DNA from: Brevundimonas diminuta 470-4
Lineage (GTDB): Bacteria > Pseudomonadota > Alphaproteobacteria > Caulobacterales > Caulobacteraceae
DNA length: 33,423 nucleotides
NCBI GenBank assembly: GCA_000318405.1
Contig: KB291772.1
Span: 1-33,423 of the forward strand
Direction of reading: 5' to 3'
The notes beneath the pieces are model-generated. The model saw nothing but the letters and a program-made list of their open reading frames with translations, was not told the DNA's origin and made no database searches. Below are positions 15,046 through 26,438 of the stretch, in pieces. Positions within the stretch are counted from its first letter, which is position 1. Each line of letters begins with the position of its first letter. The translations under genes were made by a program, and so were the position numbers.

Positions 15046-16164
15046 ATGCAGAAGTTGCTTACCGCCCTTATCGCTCCGGCCGTTGCGGCCGTCGCCCTCA
15101 CCGTCGCGCCCGGCGCGGCGGAGGCCCAGTCGCGCATCAAGGACATCGTCTCGATCGAGGGCGTGCGCTCGAACCAGCTGGTCGGCTATGGGCTGGTGGT
15201 GGGCCTGAACGGCACCGGCGACAGCGTCCGCAACTCGCCCTTCACCCGCCAGTCGCTGGAGGGGATGATGGAGCGCCAAGGCGTCAACATCCGGGGCGCC
15301 AATCTGAACACCAAGAATGTGGCGGCGGTCATGGTCACGGCCGAACTGCCGCCCTTCGCCACGCCGGGCTCGCGACTGGACGTCAGCGTCTCGGCGATGG
15401 GCGACGCCAAGAGCCTGTTGGGCGGCACTCTGCTGGTCACGGCCCTGCAAGGCGCCGACGGCGAGGTCTACGCCGTGTCGCAGGGGGCGGTGCAGACCGG
15501 CGCCGTCTCGGCCTCGGGTTCATCCGGGTCGTCGATCACGCGCGGCGTGCCCACGGCGGGCCGCATCGCCTCGGGCGGGGTTGTCGAGCGCGAGACCGGC
15601 TTTGACCTAGCGTCCATGCCCTCGGTGCGGCTGACCCTGCGCAACCCGGACTTCACGACGGCACAGCGCATCGCCGCCGCCATCAATGAGACCTACCCCC
15701 AGACCGCCTTCGCCGAGAACGGCACGGTCGTCGCCATCCGGGCGCCCCAGAACTTCGGCATGGCGGGCTTCCTGAGCCGGGTCGAGAATCTGCCGGTCCA
15801 GATCGATTCCCCGGCCAGGGTCATCATCGACGAGGTCAACGGCGTCATCGTCATGGGCGAGGCCGTGCGCATCTCCACCGTCGCCGTGGCGCAGGGCAAT
15901 CTGACCGTGTCGGTGCAGGAAACGCCGATGGTCAGCCAGCCCGAACCGTTCAGCCGTGGCGGCCAGACGGTTGTCGTTCCCCAGTCGGATATCAGCATTT
16001 CTGAAGAAACCGGCCGCCAGATGCGGCTGGGGGGCGGTTCCACCTCGTTGTCGACGCTGGTCAACGGCCTGAACGCCTTGGGCGTCAGCCCGCGCGACAT
16101 GATCAGCATCCTTCAGGCCATCAAGGCCGCCGGCGCCCTCCAGGCCGAAATCGAGGTGATCTGA
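15046..16164 (+). CDS. flgI: Flagellar basal-body P-ring protein FlgI
   Basis: A 372-residue precursor with a Sec signal peptide (MQKLLTALIAPAVAAVALTV to AEAQ). The mature protein forms the periplasmic P-ring, the bushing around the flagellar rod in the peptidoglycan layer. Family stretches are SRIKDIVSIEGVRSNQLVGY near the mature start, LVVGLNGTGDS, NTKNVAAVMVTAELPPFA and the C-terminal LVNGLNALGVSPRDMISILQ. The length is normal. AGGGA lies 9 nt before the ATG. It is transcribed from a likely sigma-54 promoter and leads an operon with two overlapping small flagellar genes. Confidence 0.97.
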   Translation: MQKLLTALIAPAVAAVALTVAPGAAEAQSRIKDIVSIEGVRSNQLVGYGLVVGLNGTGDSVRNSPFTRQSLEGMMERQGVNIRGANLNTKNVAAVMVTAELPPFATPGSRLDVSVSAMGDAKSLLGGTLLVTALQGADGEVYAVSQGAVQTGAVSASGSSGSSITRGVPTAGRIASGGVVERETGFDLASMPSVRLTLRNPDFTTAQRIAAAINETYPQTAFAENGTVVAIRAPQNFGMAGFLSRVENLPVQIDSPARVIIDEVNGVIVMGEAVRISTVAVAQGNLTVSVQETPMVSQPEPFSRGGQTVVVPQSDISISEETGRQMRLGGGSTSLSTLVNGLNALGVSPRDMISILQAIKAAGALQAEIEVI

Positions 16165-16472
16165 TGAGCCCCCTCGCCGCCTCTCCCGACCTGCTGCGCG
16201 ATCCCGCCTCGGCCCTGCCCGGCCAGCCGAAGAATCTGGAGGCCCTTCGCCGCACGGCGCAGGACTTTGAGGCCAGTTTCCTGTCGCAGATGATGAAGCC
16301 GATGTTCGAGGGATTGAGCACCGAGGCGCCCTTCGGCGGCGGCGCCGGCGAGACGGCATGGCGCGGCTTTCTGGTGGACGCCATGGCGCAGCAGACGGTG
16401 AAGGCCGGCGGCGTCGGCCTGGCCGACAGCGTTCTGGCCCAGATGATCAAGATGCAGGAGCAAGGCGCATGA
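16164..16472 (+). CDS. flgJ: FlgJ-type rod-binding protein (no muramidase domain)
   Basis: A 102-residue protein matching only the N-terminal rod-binding/scaffold domain of FlgJ: LRRTAQDFEASFLSQMMKPM, FGGGAGETAWRGFLVDAMAQ, and a C-terminal GVGLADSVLAQMIKM. The peptidoglycan hydrolase domain found in enterobacterial FlgJ is absent, as is usual in alphaproteobacteria, where a separate enzyme does that job. The Caulobacter counterpart has been called CheL. It probably caps or chaperones rod assembly in the periplasm. Its ATG shares one base with the flgI stop, so translation is coupled. Confidence 0.9.
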   Translation: MSPLAASPDLLRDPASALPGQPKNLEALRRTAQDFEASFLSQMMKPMFEGLSTEAPFGGGAGETAWRGFLVDAMAQQTVKAGGVGLADSVLAQMIKMQEQGA

Positions 16473-16909
16473 CCGCTGATATCGAGACCGCCGCCCTGCG
16501 CGTGCAGCATCTGACGCGTCTGACCCGCGACCTGACGGATCGACTGTCGCTGGAAATGGACGCCTTACGCGCCCACCGCGCCCAGGATCTGAACGAAGGC
16601 ATGGCCCAGACTCAGGAGATGGCCAACCTCTATCGGCGCGAGTCCGCTCAAGTGAAGGCCAATCCAACCGCCATCGCCGCCGCGCCTGAGGCTGACCGAA
16701 GCGCCCTGATCGAGGCGACGGAGGCTTTTGAAACGGTCCTGGCCGAACACGCCGTGACCGTGGAAGCCGCCCGCCAGGTTTCCGAAGGTCTGGTCCGCGC
16801 CATCGCCGCCGAGGTGGCGGGCGCCCGCGCGCAGGGCGTCGGCTATGGCGCCTCGGGTCAGGCCATGCAGGGCGACGGCCGGGCGGTGGCCCTGAACCGC
16901 ACGGCCTGA
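16469..16909 (+). CDS. FlgN-like / FlbY-like flagellar protein
   Basis: A 146-residue mostly helical protein (TAALRVQHLTRLTRDLTDRL, then LNEGMAQTQEMANLYRRESA) without signal peptide or membrane segment. Its length, heptad-rich helices and position resemble FlgN-type export chaperones and the Caulobacter protein FlbY, but I cannot prove orthology by eye. The ATG at 16469 overlaps the flgJ stop by 4 nt (ATGA), which fixes the start; the frame is open further left only as a shadow of flgJ. If FlgN-like, it would hold hook-associated proteins for export. Confidence 0.75.
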   Translation: MTADIETAALRVQHLTRLTRDLTDRLSLEMDALRAHRAQDLNEGMAQTQEMANLYRRESAQVKANPTAIAAAPEADRSALIEATEAFETVLAEHAVTVEAARQVSEGLVRAIAAEVAGARAQGVGYGASGQAMQGDGRAVALNRTA

Positions 16910-16956
16910 GGCGCGTCGTCGCCTTTCCTTAACGGCCCGCGTTCTATGGCTTCGGC

Positions 16957-18558
16957 ATGACCCTGACCCCTCGCCTGCTCGGACTGGCCTTCGCCGCCGC
17001 CGACGCCCTGATCGAAGTGGATCAGCAGGGGCTGGTCCGTTTTGCGCTGGGATCCGGCCCAGTGGCGGGACAGCAGACGGCCGCATGGGTGGGGCAGCCG
17101 TTCAGCGAGCGCCTGTCCATCAACAGCGCCGCCGCCCTGCAAGCCCTGCTGGACGGTTTGAATCCCGGACAGCGCAGCCCTGCGACCGAGGTTCTGGTGG
17201 ATTGCGGCGACGGCCGGATACGTCGCGCAACCCTGCGCGCCTTCGCCCTGCCCGACATCGCTCCGGCGCGATCCTGCGCCCTGTCCTATGAGGGCGAGCC
17301 TTTCACGGTCGGCGTTGATCCTGTTCAGGCCGGTGCAGCCCCGGCGGACGCCGAAGGCTTTCTGAACCATGCTCGCGCCAGCCTGTCGGGCGGCGACGCG
17401 GGCGCCCTGCAGCGGCTGGCCCTGGCCTTCATCGACGTGAACGGCCTGCAGGGCGTCGATCCGACCACGCTGGAACGTGTGCATAACCGCATAGGCGCCA
17501 CCCTCAGCGCCGCCTCGCACGACGGCGCCAGCGCGGGCCGGCTGACCCCGGATCGCTACGCCCTGATCCGCAAGGCGGACGATCAACGCGACCTGGCCGA
17601 TGAGATGCGGATGGCCGGGCAGGCCGAAGGTCTGGTCCTGTCCGCCGTGGCCAGCCAGGCCAGTCTGGGCGAAGACGCCGCCTCGGCCCTGCGCGCCATG
17701 CGGTTCGCCATTGAGGGGTGCCTGAAGGAAGGCGGCCTGGACCAGCCGGAACTGTCCTTCGCCGACTCGCTGCAACGCACGCTGAAGGACGCGGACCGTT
17801 TCCGCAGCATCGTGCGCGACCGGGAGTTCGCCCTCTACTATCAGCCGATCGTCGACCTGAAGACGCGGGCCGTGCACCATTTCGAGGCCCTGGCCCGCTT
17901 CGGCAAGGGATCGGGGCCCGCAGCCGCCATCCGCATGGCCGAGGAACTGGCCCTGATCGACGGCTTCGATCTAGTCGTGGCGGAAAAGGCCGTCCGGCGG
18001 CTACGCGAGCCCGGCGGGGGCCTGCTGAAGATCGCCGTCAACGTCTCGGGCGCTTCACTGACCAGCGACGCCTATGTCGCCGCCCTGATGAAAATGACCG
18101 CCTCGGCGCCCGAGGATCGACGCCGCCTGATGGTCGAGGTGACGGAAACCGCCGCACTGGCCGATCTGGCCGCCGCCGACCGGCGTCTCGGCGCCCTGCG
18201 CAAAGCCGGGATCAAGGTCTGCATCGACGATTTCGGCGCCGGGTCGGCTTCCTTCGACTATCTGCGCGGCCTGTCGGTCGATGCGGTGAAGATCGACGGC
18301 GGCCTGGTGCGCGATATCGACATCGACGCCCGCGCCCGGACCCTGGTCGCCCATCTGGTCGAACTGTGCGGCTCGCTGGAACTGGAGACCATCGCCGAGA
18401 TGATCGAGACGGATCAGGTGGCCGACGCCCTGCGCGATCTGGGCGTCACCCACGGTCAGGGCTGGCTCTTCGGCCGCGCCGAGGCCGAGCCGCGCACCAT
18501 TCTGAACACTCCTGCAATCCGTGGACGCCGTCAGGGCGTGGTCGAAGGCTGGAGTTGA
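16957..18558 (+). CDS. EAL-domain cyclic-di-GMP phosphodiesterase with degenerate GGDEF
   Basis: A 533-residue protein with no membrane segment. Residues about 1-120 look PAS-like. Residues about 145-260 resemble a GGDEF fold, but the signature reads RLTPDRYALI (195-204) where RLGGDEFALL would be expected, so it cannot be a cyclase. Residues about 285-510 are an EAL domain with Glu310 of EAL, Asn362, Glu394, Asp424-Asp425 (DDFGAG), Lys445, Glu481 and Gln501, that is, all metal and catalytic positions I can check. It should hydrolyse c-di-GMP, possibly controlled by the dead GGDEF domain. It starts 47 nt after the flagellar operon, suggesting a role in motility. Its 3' end overlaps the convergent ABC-F gene by 28 nt. 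Confidence 0.9.
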   Translation: MTLTPRLLGLAFAAADALIEVDQQGLVRFALGSGPVAGQQTAAWVGQPFSERLSINSAAALQALLDGLNPGQRSPATEVLVDCGDGRIRRATLRAFALPDIAPARSCALSYEGEPFTVGVDPVQAGAAPADAEGFLNHARASLSGGDAGALQRLALAFIDVNGLQGVDPTTLERVHNRIGATLSAASHDGASAGRLTPDRYALIRKADDQRDLADEMRMAGQAEGLVLSAVASQASLGEDAASALRAMRFAIEGCLKEGGLDQPELSFADSLQRTLKDADRFRSIVRDREFALYYQPIVDLKTRAVHHFEALARFGKGSGPAAAIRMAEELALIDGFDLVVAEKAVRRLREPGGGLLKIAVNVSGASLTSDAYVAALMKMTASAPEDRRRLMVEVTETAALADLAAADRRLGALRKAGIKVCIDDFGAGSASFDYLRGLSVDAVKIDGGLVRDIDIDARARTLVAHLVELCGSLELETIAEMIETDQVADALRDLGVTHGQGWLFGRAEAEPRTILNTPAIRGRRQGVVEGWS

Positions 18559-20177
18559 CCGTTCGTCAGCACGATGGTGCGGTCCACGCGCAGGTTCTGA
18601 ATGAAATCAGCGTCGTGGCTGACCACCACAAGGGCGCCGTCATAGCCCGACAGCGCCGCCTCCACCGCCTCGACGGACTCGATGTCCAGATGGTTGGTGG
18701 GCTCGTCCAGCACCAGCAGTTGCGGCGGCTGGGCGCCCGTCATGACGCAGGCCAGGGCCGCGCGCAGCCGCTCTCCGCCCGACAGTTCGCCGACGCGCCG
18801 ATCCGCCTGCACATTTCGGAACAGAAAGCGCGCCAGCGCCGCCCGCGCCGCATTGGGCGTGCCCTGCGGGTTCAGCCGCAACCAGGCCTCAACGAGCGTT
18901 TCGTCCGGCTTGAGCATGGCCGCCTGCTGATCCAGAAGGGCGGCGCGGACCGGCCGCTCCACGCTGCCCGACGATGGCTCGACCAATCCCGCGATCATTT
19001 TGAGCAGCGTCGTCTTGCCTGCGCCGTTGGGGCCGACGACGGCGACGCGCTCAGGCCCCGTCAGACGCAGGGATATCGGTCCCAGCAGGCGACGGTCATC
19101 CTCGACGGTCACAATCGCCTCATTCAGATTCAGCACCAGCCGGCCCGGAGGCAGACCCGCAGAGGGCATGGCCAGCGCCAGTTGTCGCACCCGTTCGACC
19201 CGCTCACGCGCCTGAGTCAGGTCAGCCTCAACCGCCTGACGCTTGCGTTCGGCAAGCCGCTGGCTGCGCGCGCCGCTCTCCTCGGCCCGCTGGGCCTGGG
19301 CGTCGAGCAGGATTTTGGGATCGGAGCTGTTGGCGCGCGCCGCCTTGCCTGCACGATCGCGTCGGGCCTGACGCTCCTGCGCCATCTGGGTTTCGCGTTG
19401 CACCCGACCGATGGCGCGCTCGGCCTGTTCCAGGTCACGCTCGGCGGCGGCCCGTTCGGCGTCGCGTCGCTCGACATACAGATCCCAGCCGCCGCCATGC
19501 ACCCGCGCGCCCAGACTGGACAGTTCCACGATGCGATCCACGCGGCGCAGCAGGGCGCGGTCGTGACTGACCAGCACCACCCCGCCCGACCATTCGGCCA
19601 CGACATCGGCGATCATGGCGCGGGCTTCGGCGTCCAGATGGTTGGTCGGCTCGTCCAGAACCAGCAGGTCCGGCACCGCCAGTTTCAGGCCCGCCAACCG
19701 CAGGCGCGTCTGCTCGCCGCCGCTGAGGTCCGCCGTGCGCCGGTCAAGCGCCAGATCGGCCAGACCGACCTCGGCCAGAGCCGTCTGCATCCGCTCTTCC
19801 AGCGTCCAGTCCGCCTCGGCCATGTCGTCCAGCGAGCCATCACCCCCCAGCACGCGATGCAGAATCGCCAGAGGCCCGGCGACACCCAGCGTATCGGCGA
19901 CCGTCTCGTCATCGGTCGGCGTCTGGGCCTGCGCCAGCCACCCGACGGTCCCGGCGCGCGTGACCGAACCCTCGGCGGGTTCAGCCAGACCGGCGACAAG
20001 GCGCAGCAGCGTGGTCTTGCCCACGCCGTTGCGACCCACGACGGCCGTGCGTTCGCGCCCGAAGGCGAGCGTCAGATTGTCGAAGAGACCTCTACCGTCA
20101 GGCGTGCGGGCCGCGACGCTGTTGAGCGTCACGAGTGCGGATGCGGACCGGTTTGGGCTTGGGTTGTGCGAGGACAT
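18531..20177 (-). CDS. ABC-F family ATPase (ribosome-associated type)
   Basis: A 548-residue soluble protein with two ABC cassettes and no membrane domain. Cassette 1 has Walker A GRNGVGKTT at 49-57, signature LSGGEQTRLRLA and Walker B LLVLDEPTNHLD. Cassette 2 has GPNGAGKTT, LSGGERLRAA and again LLVLDEPTNHLD. They are joined by a long charged coiled-coil linker (ERDLEQAERAIGRVQRE onward) typical of ABC-F proteins. These act at the ribosomal E-site as translation factors or antibiotic-protection proteins; the subtype is not clear. Neither the ATG at 20177 nor a GTG at 20132 (starting VTLNSVAARTPDGRG, more like family N-termini) has a Shine-Dalgarno. A short ORF with a strong one overlaps the start. 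Confidence 0.92.
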   Translation of the reverse strand: MSSHNPSPNRSASALVTLNSVAARTPDGRGLFDNLTLAFGRERTAVVGRNGVGKTTLLRLVAGLAEPAEGSVTRAGTVGWLAQAQTPTDDETVADTLGVAGPLAILHRVLGGDGSLDDMAEADWTLEERMQTALAEVGLADLALDRRTADLSGGEQTRLRLAGLKLAVPDLLVLDEPTNHLDAEARAMIADVVAEWSGGVVLVSHDRALLRRVDRIVELSSLGARVHGGGWDLYVERRDAERAAAERDLEQAERAIGRVQRETQMAQERQARRDRAGKAARANSSDPKILLDAQAQRAEESGARSQRLAERKRQAVEADLTQARERVERVRQLALAMPSAGLPPGRLVLNLNEAIVTVEDDRRLLGPISLRLTGPERVAVVGPNGAGKTTLLKMIAGLVEPSSGSVERPVRAALLDQQAAMLKPDETLVEAWLRLNPQGTPNAARAALARFLFRNVQADRRVGELSGGERLRAALACVMTGAQPPQLLVLDEPTNHLDIESVEAVEAALSGYDGALVVVSHDADFIQNLRVDRTIVLTNGQLQPSTTP

Positions 20178-20235
20178 AGGCGAACACGAGCAGCGGAACG
20201 GAAAGGGCGAAACCGATTTCCAAAGTGCTGATCAT
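20098..20235 (-). CDS. Small ORF: single-helix membrane peptide or leader overlapping the ABC-F start
   Basis: A 45-codon ORF with a strong Shine-Dalgarno GAGGAGG 10 nt before its ATG at 20235. The peptide starts MISTLEIGFALSVPLLVFAY, a likely single membrane helix, and continues with a basic proline-rich tail (QPKPKPVRIRTR). It overlaps the ABC-F reading frame by 80 nt in another frame. Either it is a real small membrane protein, or a regulatory leader peptide: several resistance ABC-F genes are controlled by translated upstream ORFs. I do not recognise a homologue. The good ribosome site here, and its absence before the ABC-F start, is the main evidence. Confidence 0.5.
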   Translation of the reverse strand: MISTLEIGFALSVPLLVFAYVLAQPKPKPVRIRTRDAQQRRGPHA

Positions 20236-20402
20236 GATCGTCGCGCCTCCTCACTGATGCGTTGGCTGAGTGAAGGATGGGGACGGACGTTTCGTAACGC
20301 AACCCCAAAACTGCGGCTCCGCTTTCTCGTGCTGATGCGAGACGCCGCCTTGGACAATCGGCATCATGGCCTTTGCAGGCCTCGGTTCCTATGTTGGCGG
20401 AC

Positions 20403-20930
20403 ATGGACACGCCCGAGCGCACCCTCGCCTTCCGCATCGACCGTCCCGCGCCGGACCGGGCCGAGGCCGCCGCCCGCCGCGAAGCCGCCGCGGCCCGTAT
20501 CCGCGCCGAGACCGGCATCGACGAGGCCATGATCGACGCCCTGGTCGAGGGCTTCTACGCCAGGGTGCGCGAGGATGACTTCATCGGTCCGATCTTCGCC
20601 GCACACATCGACGACTGGGGTCCGCACCTGGCGCAGATGAAGCTGTTCTGGTCGTCCGTCGCCCTGTCGACCGGCGTCTATCAGGGGCGGCCCATGCCCA
20701 AACACCTGCCCCTGCCCATCGATGCCCGCCACTTTGACCACTGGCTGAGCCTGTTCGAGGCGACGGCGCATGAACTGTGCCCGCCCATCGCCGCCGAACA
20801 TTTCATCGTCCGCGCCCGCCGCATCGCCGAAAGTCTGGAACTGGGCGTCGCCAACGCCAACAATGTGATGGTCGGGCCCGGAGAACGTTATCGGCGCCCC
20901 GAGGCGTCGTGGGCGCCGGAAGCCGACTAA
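20403..20930 (+). CDS. Truncated haemoglobin, group III-like
   Basis: A 175-residue (from 20403) globin of the truncated type. Helical core stretches are LVEGFYARVREDDFIGPIF, WGPHLAQMKLFWSSVAL and HLPLPIDARHFDHWLSLFEA. By alignment from memory with RHxPF-type sequences, His101 in PMPKHLPLP is probably the proximal haem ligand. The W-x2-HL and FW motifs favour group III. Such globins bind oxygen or nitric oxide and are linked to nitrosative or oxidative stress. An in-frame ATG at 20391 and a TTG at 20373 are alternative starts; none has a strong Shine-Dalgarno. The stop is two bases before the LexA box of uvrA, so the two genes are tightly packed but separately controlled. Confidence 0.88.
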   Translation: MDTPERTLAFRIDRPAPDRAEAAARREAAAARIRAETGIDEAMIDALVEGFYARVREDDFIGPIFAAHIDDWGPHLAQMKLFWSSVALSTGVYQGRPMPKHLPLPIDARHFDHWLSLFEATAHELCPPIAAEHFIVRARRIAESLELGVANANNVMVGPGERYRRPEASWAPEAD

Positions 20931-20932
20931 AA

Positions 20933-20947
20933 GTTCTTATATTGTTC
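20933..20947 (+). promoter_or_regulatory. LexA (SOS) box of uvrA
   Basis: GTTCTTATATTGTTC is an exact match to the alphaproteobacterial LexA site GTTC-N7-GTTC. It lies about 80 nt upstream of uvrA and directly before a TTGCTG (20948-20953) with CATATA (20973-20978) downstream, so LexA would block the promoter. uvrA is a classical SOS gene. Confidence 0.85.
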
Positions 20948-21026
20948 TTGCTGTTTTCGGCGAATTGATCCCCATATAGCGTCGTCGCCCCGGACCGTAC
21001 CGGGGTCTTCCGCGTTCCCGGATTCC

Positions 21027-23966
<2,940 letters not shown>

Positions 23967-23975
23967 GCCCAATAA

Positions 23976-24010
23976 GAAACGCCGCGCCCCCTGCCGGAGC
24001 GCGGCGTTTC
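23976..24010. terminator. Bidirectional terminator between uvrA and the membrane-protein gene
   Basis: GAAACGCCGCGC (23976-23987) pairs perfectly with GCGCGGCGTTTC (23999-24010) around an 11-nt loop. The minus-strand transcript continues with TTATT; the plus-strand U-run is only the TTT inside the stem. It separates convergent genes. Confidence 0.75.
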
Positions 24011-24031
24011 CAATTCAGGGATCGTCTGCGA

Positions 24032-24922
24032 TCAGGCGCGCCGCTCGCCCTTCAGGCCGAGATAGGCCGCTGAGAACGGCGAATAGATAATGGCCGCCTG
24101 CGCTGCCGACAGCAGGGCGTTGACCACGCCCCAGATCAGCAGGGCCGGCCAGAACCGCGCGACCAGCGCGGCGATACTGGTGGTCTCGGCGCCGATCAGG
24201 CTGTTCAGGCCGCCAAAGATCAGATTCAGCGGGGCGATGACGATGGACCCCAGCAGGCCCACCAGAATGGACATGACACCAGCCAGGATCGCCATGCCCA
24301 ACAACGGCCAGAAACGGCCCTTGGTGATGGCCCAGCTTTCCTTGATGGCGATCTTCTCCTCGGCGAAGGGCATCGGCACGACTAGGCTGAGGCGCACGGC
24401 CAGCCAGATGGCGACGGCCACAAGCGCCAGACCGCCCAACACAGCCGGGATAAGCAGCCAGGACGCGCCTGTACCGGCAGCAAGACCCGCGAAAAGACCG
24501 ATGATCAAGGCGCCGCCCATAGTGACGAAAAACATCAGCACCGCGACCAGCAGGGTGGCCCCAAGAACGCGCAGTTCATCTCGGCCAAGACGCAGGTAGC
24601 CGAAACGCTTGTCCTGCGGCCGGATGACCGAGCGCGCGACCGCCGTGGCGAGCACGGCGCTGAACAACAGAGACAGCGGCAGGGCCAATCCCATCATGGC
24701 GCCGTAGGCCTGGCCCAACATGGTCAGGTCGTCCATCGACGGCGACGGGTTCTGCTCGACCTGTTCCGCCAGGCTGATGATGGTGACGAGGCTGCCGCCC
24801 GCCACAGCGAAGAAGAGCACGAAGAAGGCGAGGTAGGCCCCCGCCCAGGTCAGGATGGCGAGCGGCGCCCGCCGGGCCAGACGGAAGCCCTCGAAGGCGG
24901 ATTCGGTGGCGTTGAAACTCAT
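24032..24922 (-). CDS. Polytopic inner-membrane protein of unknown function
   Basis: A 296-residue hydrophobic protein with about six membrane helices, the first being APLAILTWAGAYLAFFVLFF. The start at 24922 (MSFNATESAFEGFRLARRAP) has GAGGAG in front; the open frame to 24967 is an unsupported extension. The mid-protein stretch IKESWAITKGRFWPLLGMAI recalls membrane proteins of the YciC / GPDPase-membrane-domain type, which share a W...TKG.FW pattern, but I would not assign a function. It is convergent with uvrA and divergent from trmFO with 109 nt between starts. Confidence 0.8.
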   Translation of the reverse strand: MSFNATESAFEGFRLARRAPLAILTWAGAYLAFFVLFFAVAGGSLVTIISLAEQVEQNPSPSMDDLTMLGQAYGAMMGLALPLSLLFSAVLATAVARSVIRPQDKRFGYLRLGRDELRVLGATLLVAVLMFFVTMGGALIIGLFAGLAAGTGASWLLIPAVLGGLALVAVAIWLAVRLSLVVPMPFAEEKIAIKESWAITKGRFWPLLGMAILAGVMSILVGLLGSIVIAPLNLIFGGLNSLIGAETTSIAALVARFWPALLIWGVVNALLSAAQAAIIYSPFSAAYLGLKGERRA

Positions 24923-25031
24923 GCTGGCTCCTCGATTCCTGGCCAGCTTAGCGCAGCCGCAGCCCATGCGACAGCGCCGACCACGACAGGCGCCGCATGA
25001 CAGGACCGCATCGCGCGGCTAGAAGGCCGAC

Positions 25032-26438
25032 ATGTCGAACGAGTCCCCTACTCCCCGCCCCGTCCACGTCATTGGCGGAGGCCTCGCCGGTTCCGAGGCG
25101 ACCTGGCAGATCGCCCAGGCGGGCGTGCCCGTCATCCTGCACGAAATGCGCCGGGACGAGCCGGAGCAGGTCCGCACCGACGCCCACCACACGACGGGTC
25201 TGGCTGAGCTGGTCTGCTCCAACTCCTTCCGCTCGGACGACTGGGAGTTCAACGCCGTCGGCCTGCTGCACGCCGAGATGCGGGCGCTGGACAGCCTGAT
25301 CATGGCCTGCGGCGACGCCAACCAGGTGCCGGCGGGCGGCGCACTGGCGGTCGACCGCATCGCCTTCTCGGACGCGGTGACGGCCAGGCTGGAAGCGCAC
25401 CCGATGGTGACCATCGTGCGCGAGGAGATCGCAGGCATTCCGCCCGAAGAGTGGGACAATGTGATCGTCGCCACCGGGCCGCTGACCTCGCCCGCCCTGG
25501 CCGAGGCAATCCTGAAGGCGACGAGCGAAGAAAGCCTCAGCTTCTTCGACGCCATCGCGCCGATCATTCACACCGACAGCATCGACTTCGACATCGCCTG
25601 GCGCCAGTCGCGCTACGACAAGGAAGGCCCCAGCGGCGACAAGGCGGCCTACGTCAACTGTCCGATGGACAAGGCTCAGTACGAGGCCTTCATCGACGCC
25701 CTGCTGGACGGCCCCAAGGCCGACTTCAAAGAATGGGAGGACGTGCCCTATTTCGACGGCTGCCTGCCGATCGAGGTCATGGCCGAGCGTGGCCGCGAGA
25801 CTCTGCGCCACGGTCCGATGAAGCCGGTCGGCCTGACCAACCAGCACAACCCGACGGTCAAGCCGTACGCCATCGTGCAACTGCGTCAGGACAATGCGCT
25901 GGGGACCCTGTTCAACATGGTCGGCTTCCAGACCAAGCTGAAATACGGCGCCCAGACCGACGTGTTCCGCATGATCCCGGGCCTGGAGAACGCCCAGTTC
26001 GCGCGTCTGGGAGGTCTGCACCGCAACACCTTCCTGAACAGCCCCAAGCTGCTGGACAAGCAGATGCGGCTGAAGGCCCTGCCGCGTCTGCGCTTCGCCG
26101 GGCAGGTGACGGGCGTTGAGGGCTATGTCGAGAGCGCGTCGATGGGTCTGCTGACGGGCCGTCTGGCGGCGGCGCAGGCATTGGGGCGCGATCTGGCCCC
26201 GCCGCCGCCGGAAACGGCTATGGGCGCCCTTGTCGAGCACATCACCGGCGGGCACATGGAAGGCTCGAAGTTCCAGCCGATGAACATCAACTACGGCCTG
26301 CTGCCGCCTCTGGAAGCGCCCAAGGTCGACGAGGATGGCAAGCGCATCCATCCCAAGGAGCGCGGCCGCGCCAAGAAGCGCCTGCAGAGCATTCGCGCCA
26401 TCGAGGCGCTGAAAGCCTGGCGCGACGCGGCGGCCTAG
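25032..26438 (+). CDS. trmFO: Folate/FAD-dependent tRNA m5U54 methyltransferase
   Basis: A 468-residue flavoenzyme that methylates U54 in the T-loop of tRNAs using methylenetetrahydrofolate as carbon donor and FADH2 as reductant. The FAD-binding motif [11 protein letters not shown] is at residues 13-23. Family stretches are [10 protein letters not shown] (Cys62) and [15 protein letters not shown] (Cys210), matching the two functional cysteines known in the Bacillus enzyme, as well as [20 protein letters not shown] and [13 protein letters not shown] Shine-Dalgarno AAGG precedes the ATG. TrmFO occurs in Gram-positives and alphaproteobacteria. Its stop overlaps that of the convergent MFS gene in CTAG. 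Confidence 0.97.
   Translation: MSNESPTPRPVHVIGGGLAGSEATWQIAQAGVPVILHEMRRDEPEQVRTDAHHTTGLAELVCSNSFRSDDWEFNAVGLLHAEMRALDSLIMACGDANQVPAGGALAVDRIAFSDAVTARLEAHPMVTIVREEIAGIPPEEWDNVIVATGPLTSPALAEAILKATSEESLSFFDAIAPIIHTDSIDFDIAWRQSRYDKEGPSGDKAAYVNCPMDKAQYEAFIDALLDGPKADFKEWEDVPYFDGCLPIEVMAERGRETLRHGPMKPVGLTNQHNPTVKPYAIVQLRQDNALGTLFNMVGFQTKLKYGAQTDVFRMIPGLENAQFARLGGLHRNTFLNSPKLLDKQMRLKALPRLRFAGQVTGVEGYVESASMGLLTGRLAAAQALGRDLAPPPPETAMGALVEHITGGHMEGSKFQPMNINYGLLPPLEAPKVDEDGKRIHPKERGRAKKRLQSIRAIEALKAWRDAAA

Noticed and set aside
17718..20231. Plus-strand open frame of 837 codons over the EAL and ABC-F genes
   Set aside because: Out of frame with the EAL gene and antisense to ABC-F; both real genes have full domain signatures.
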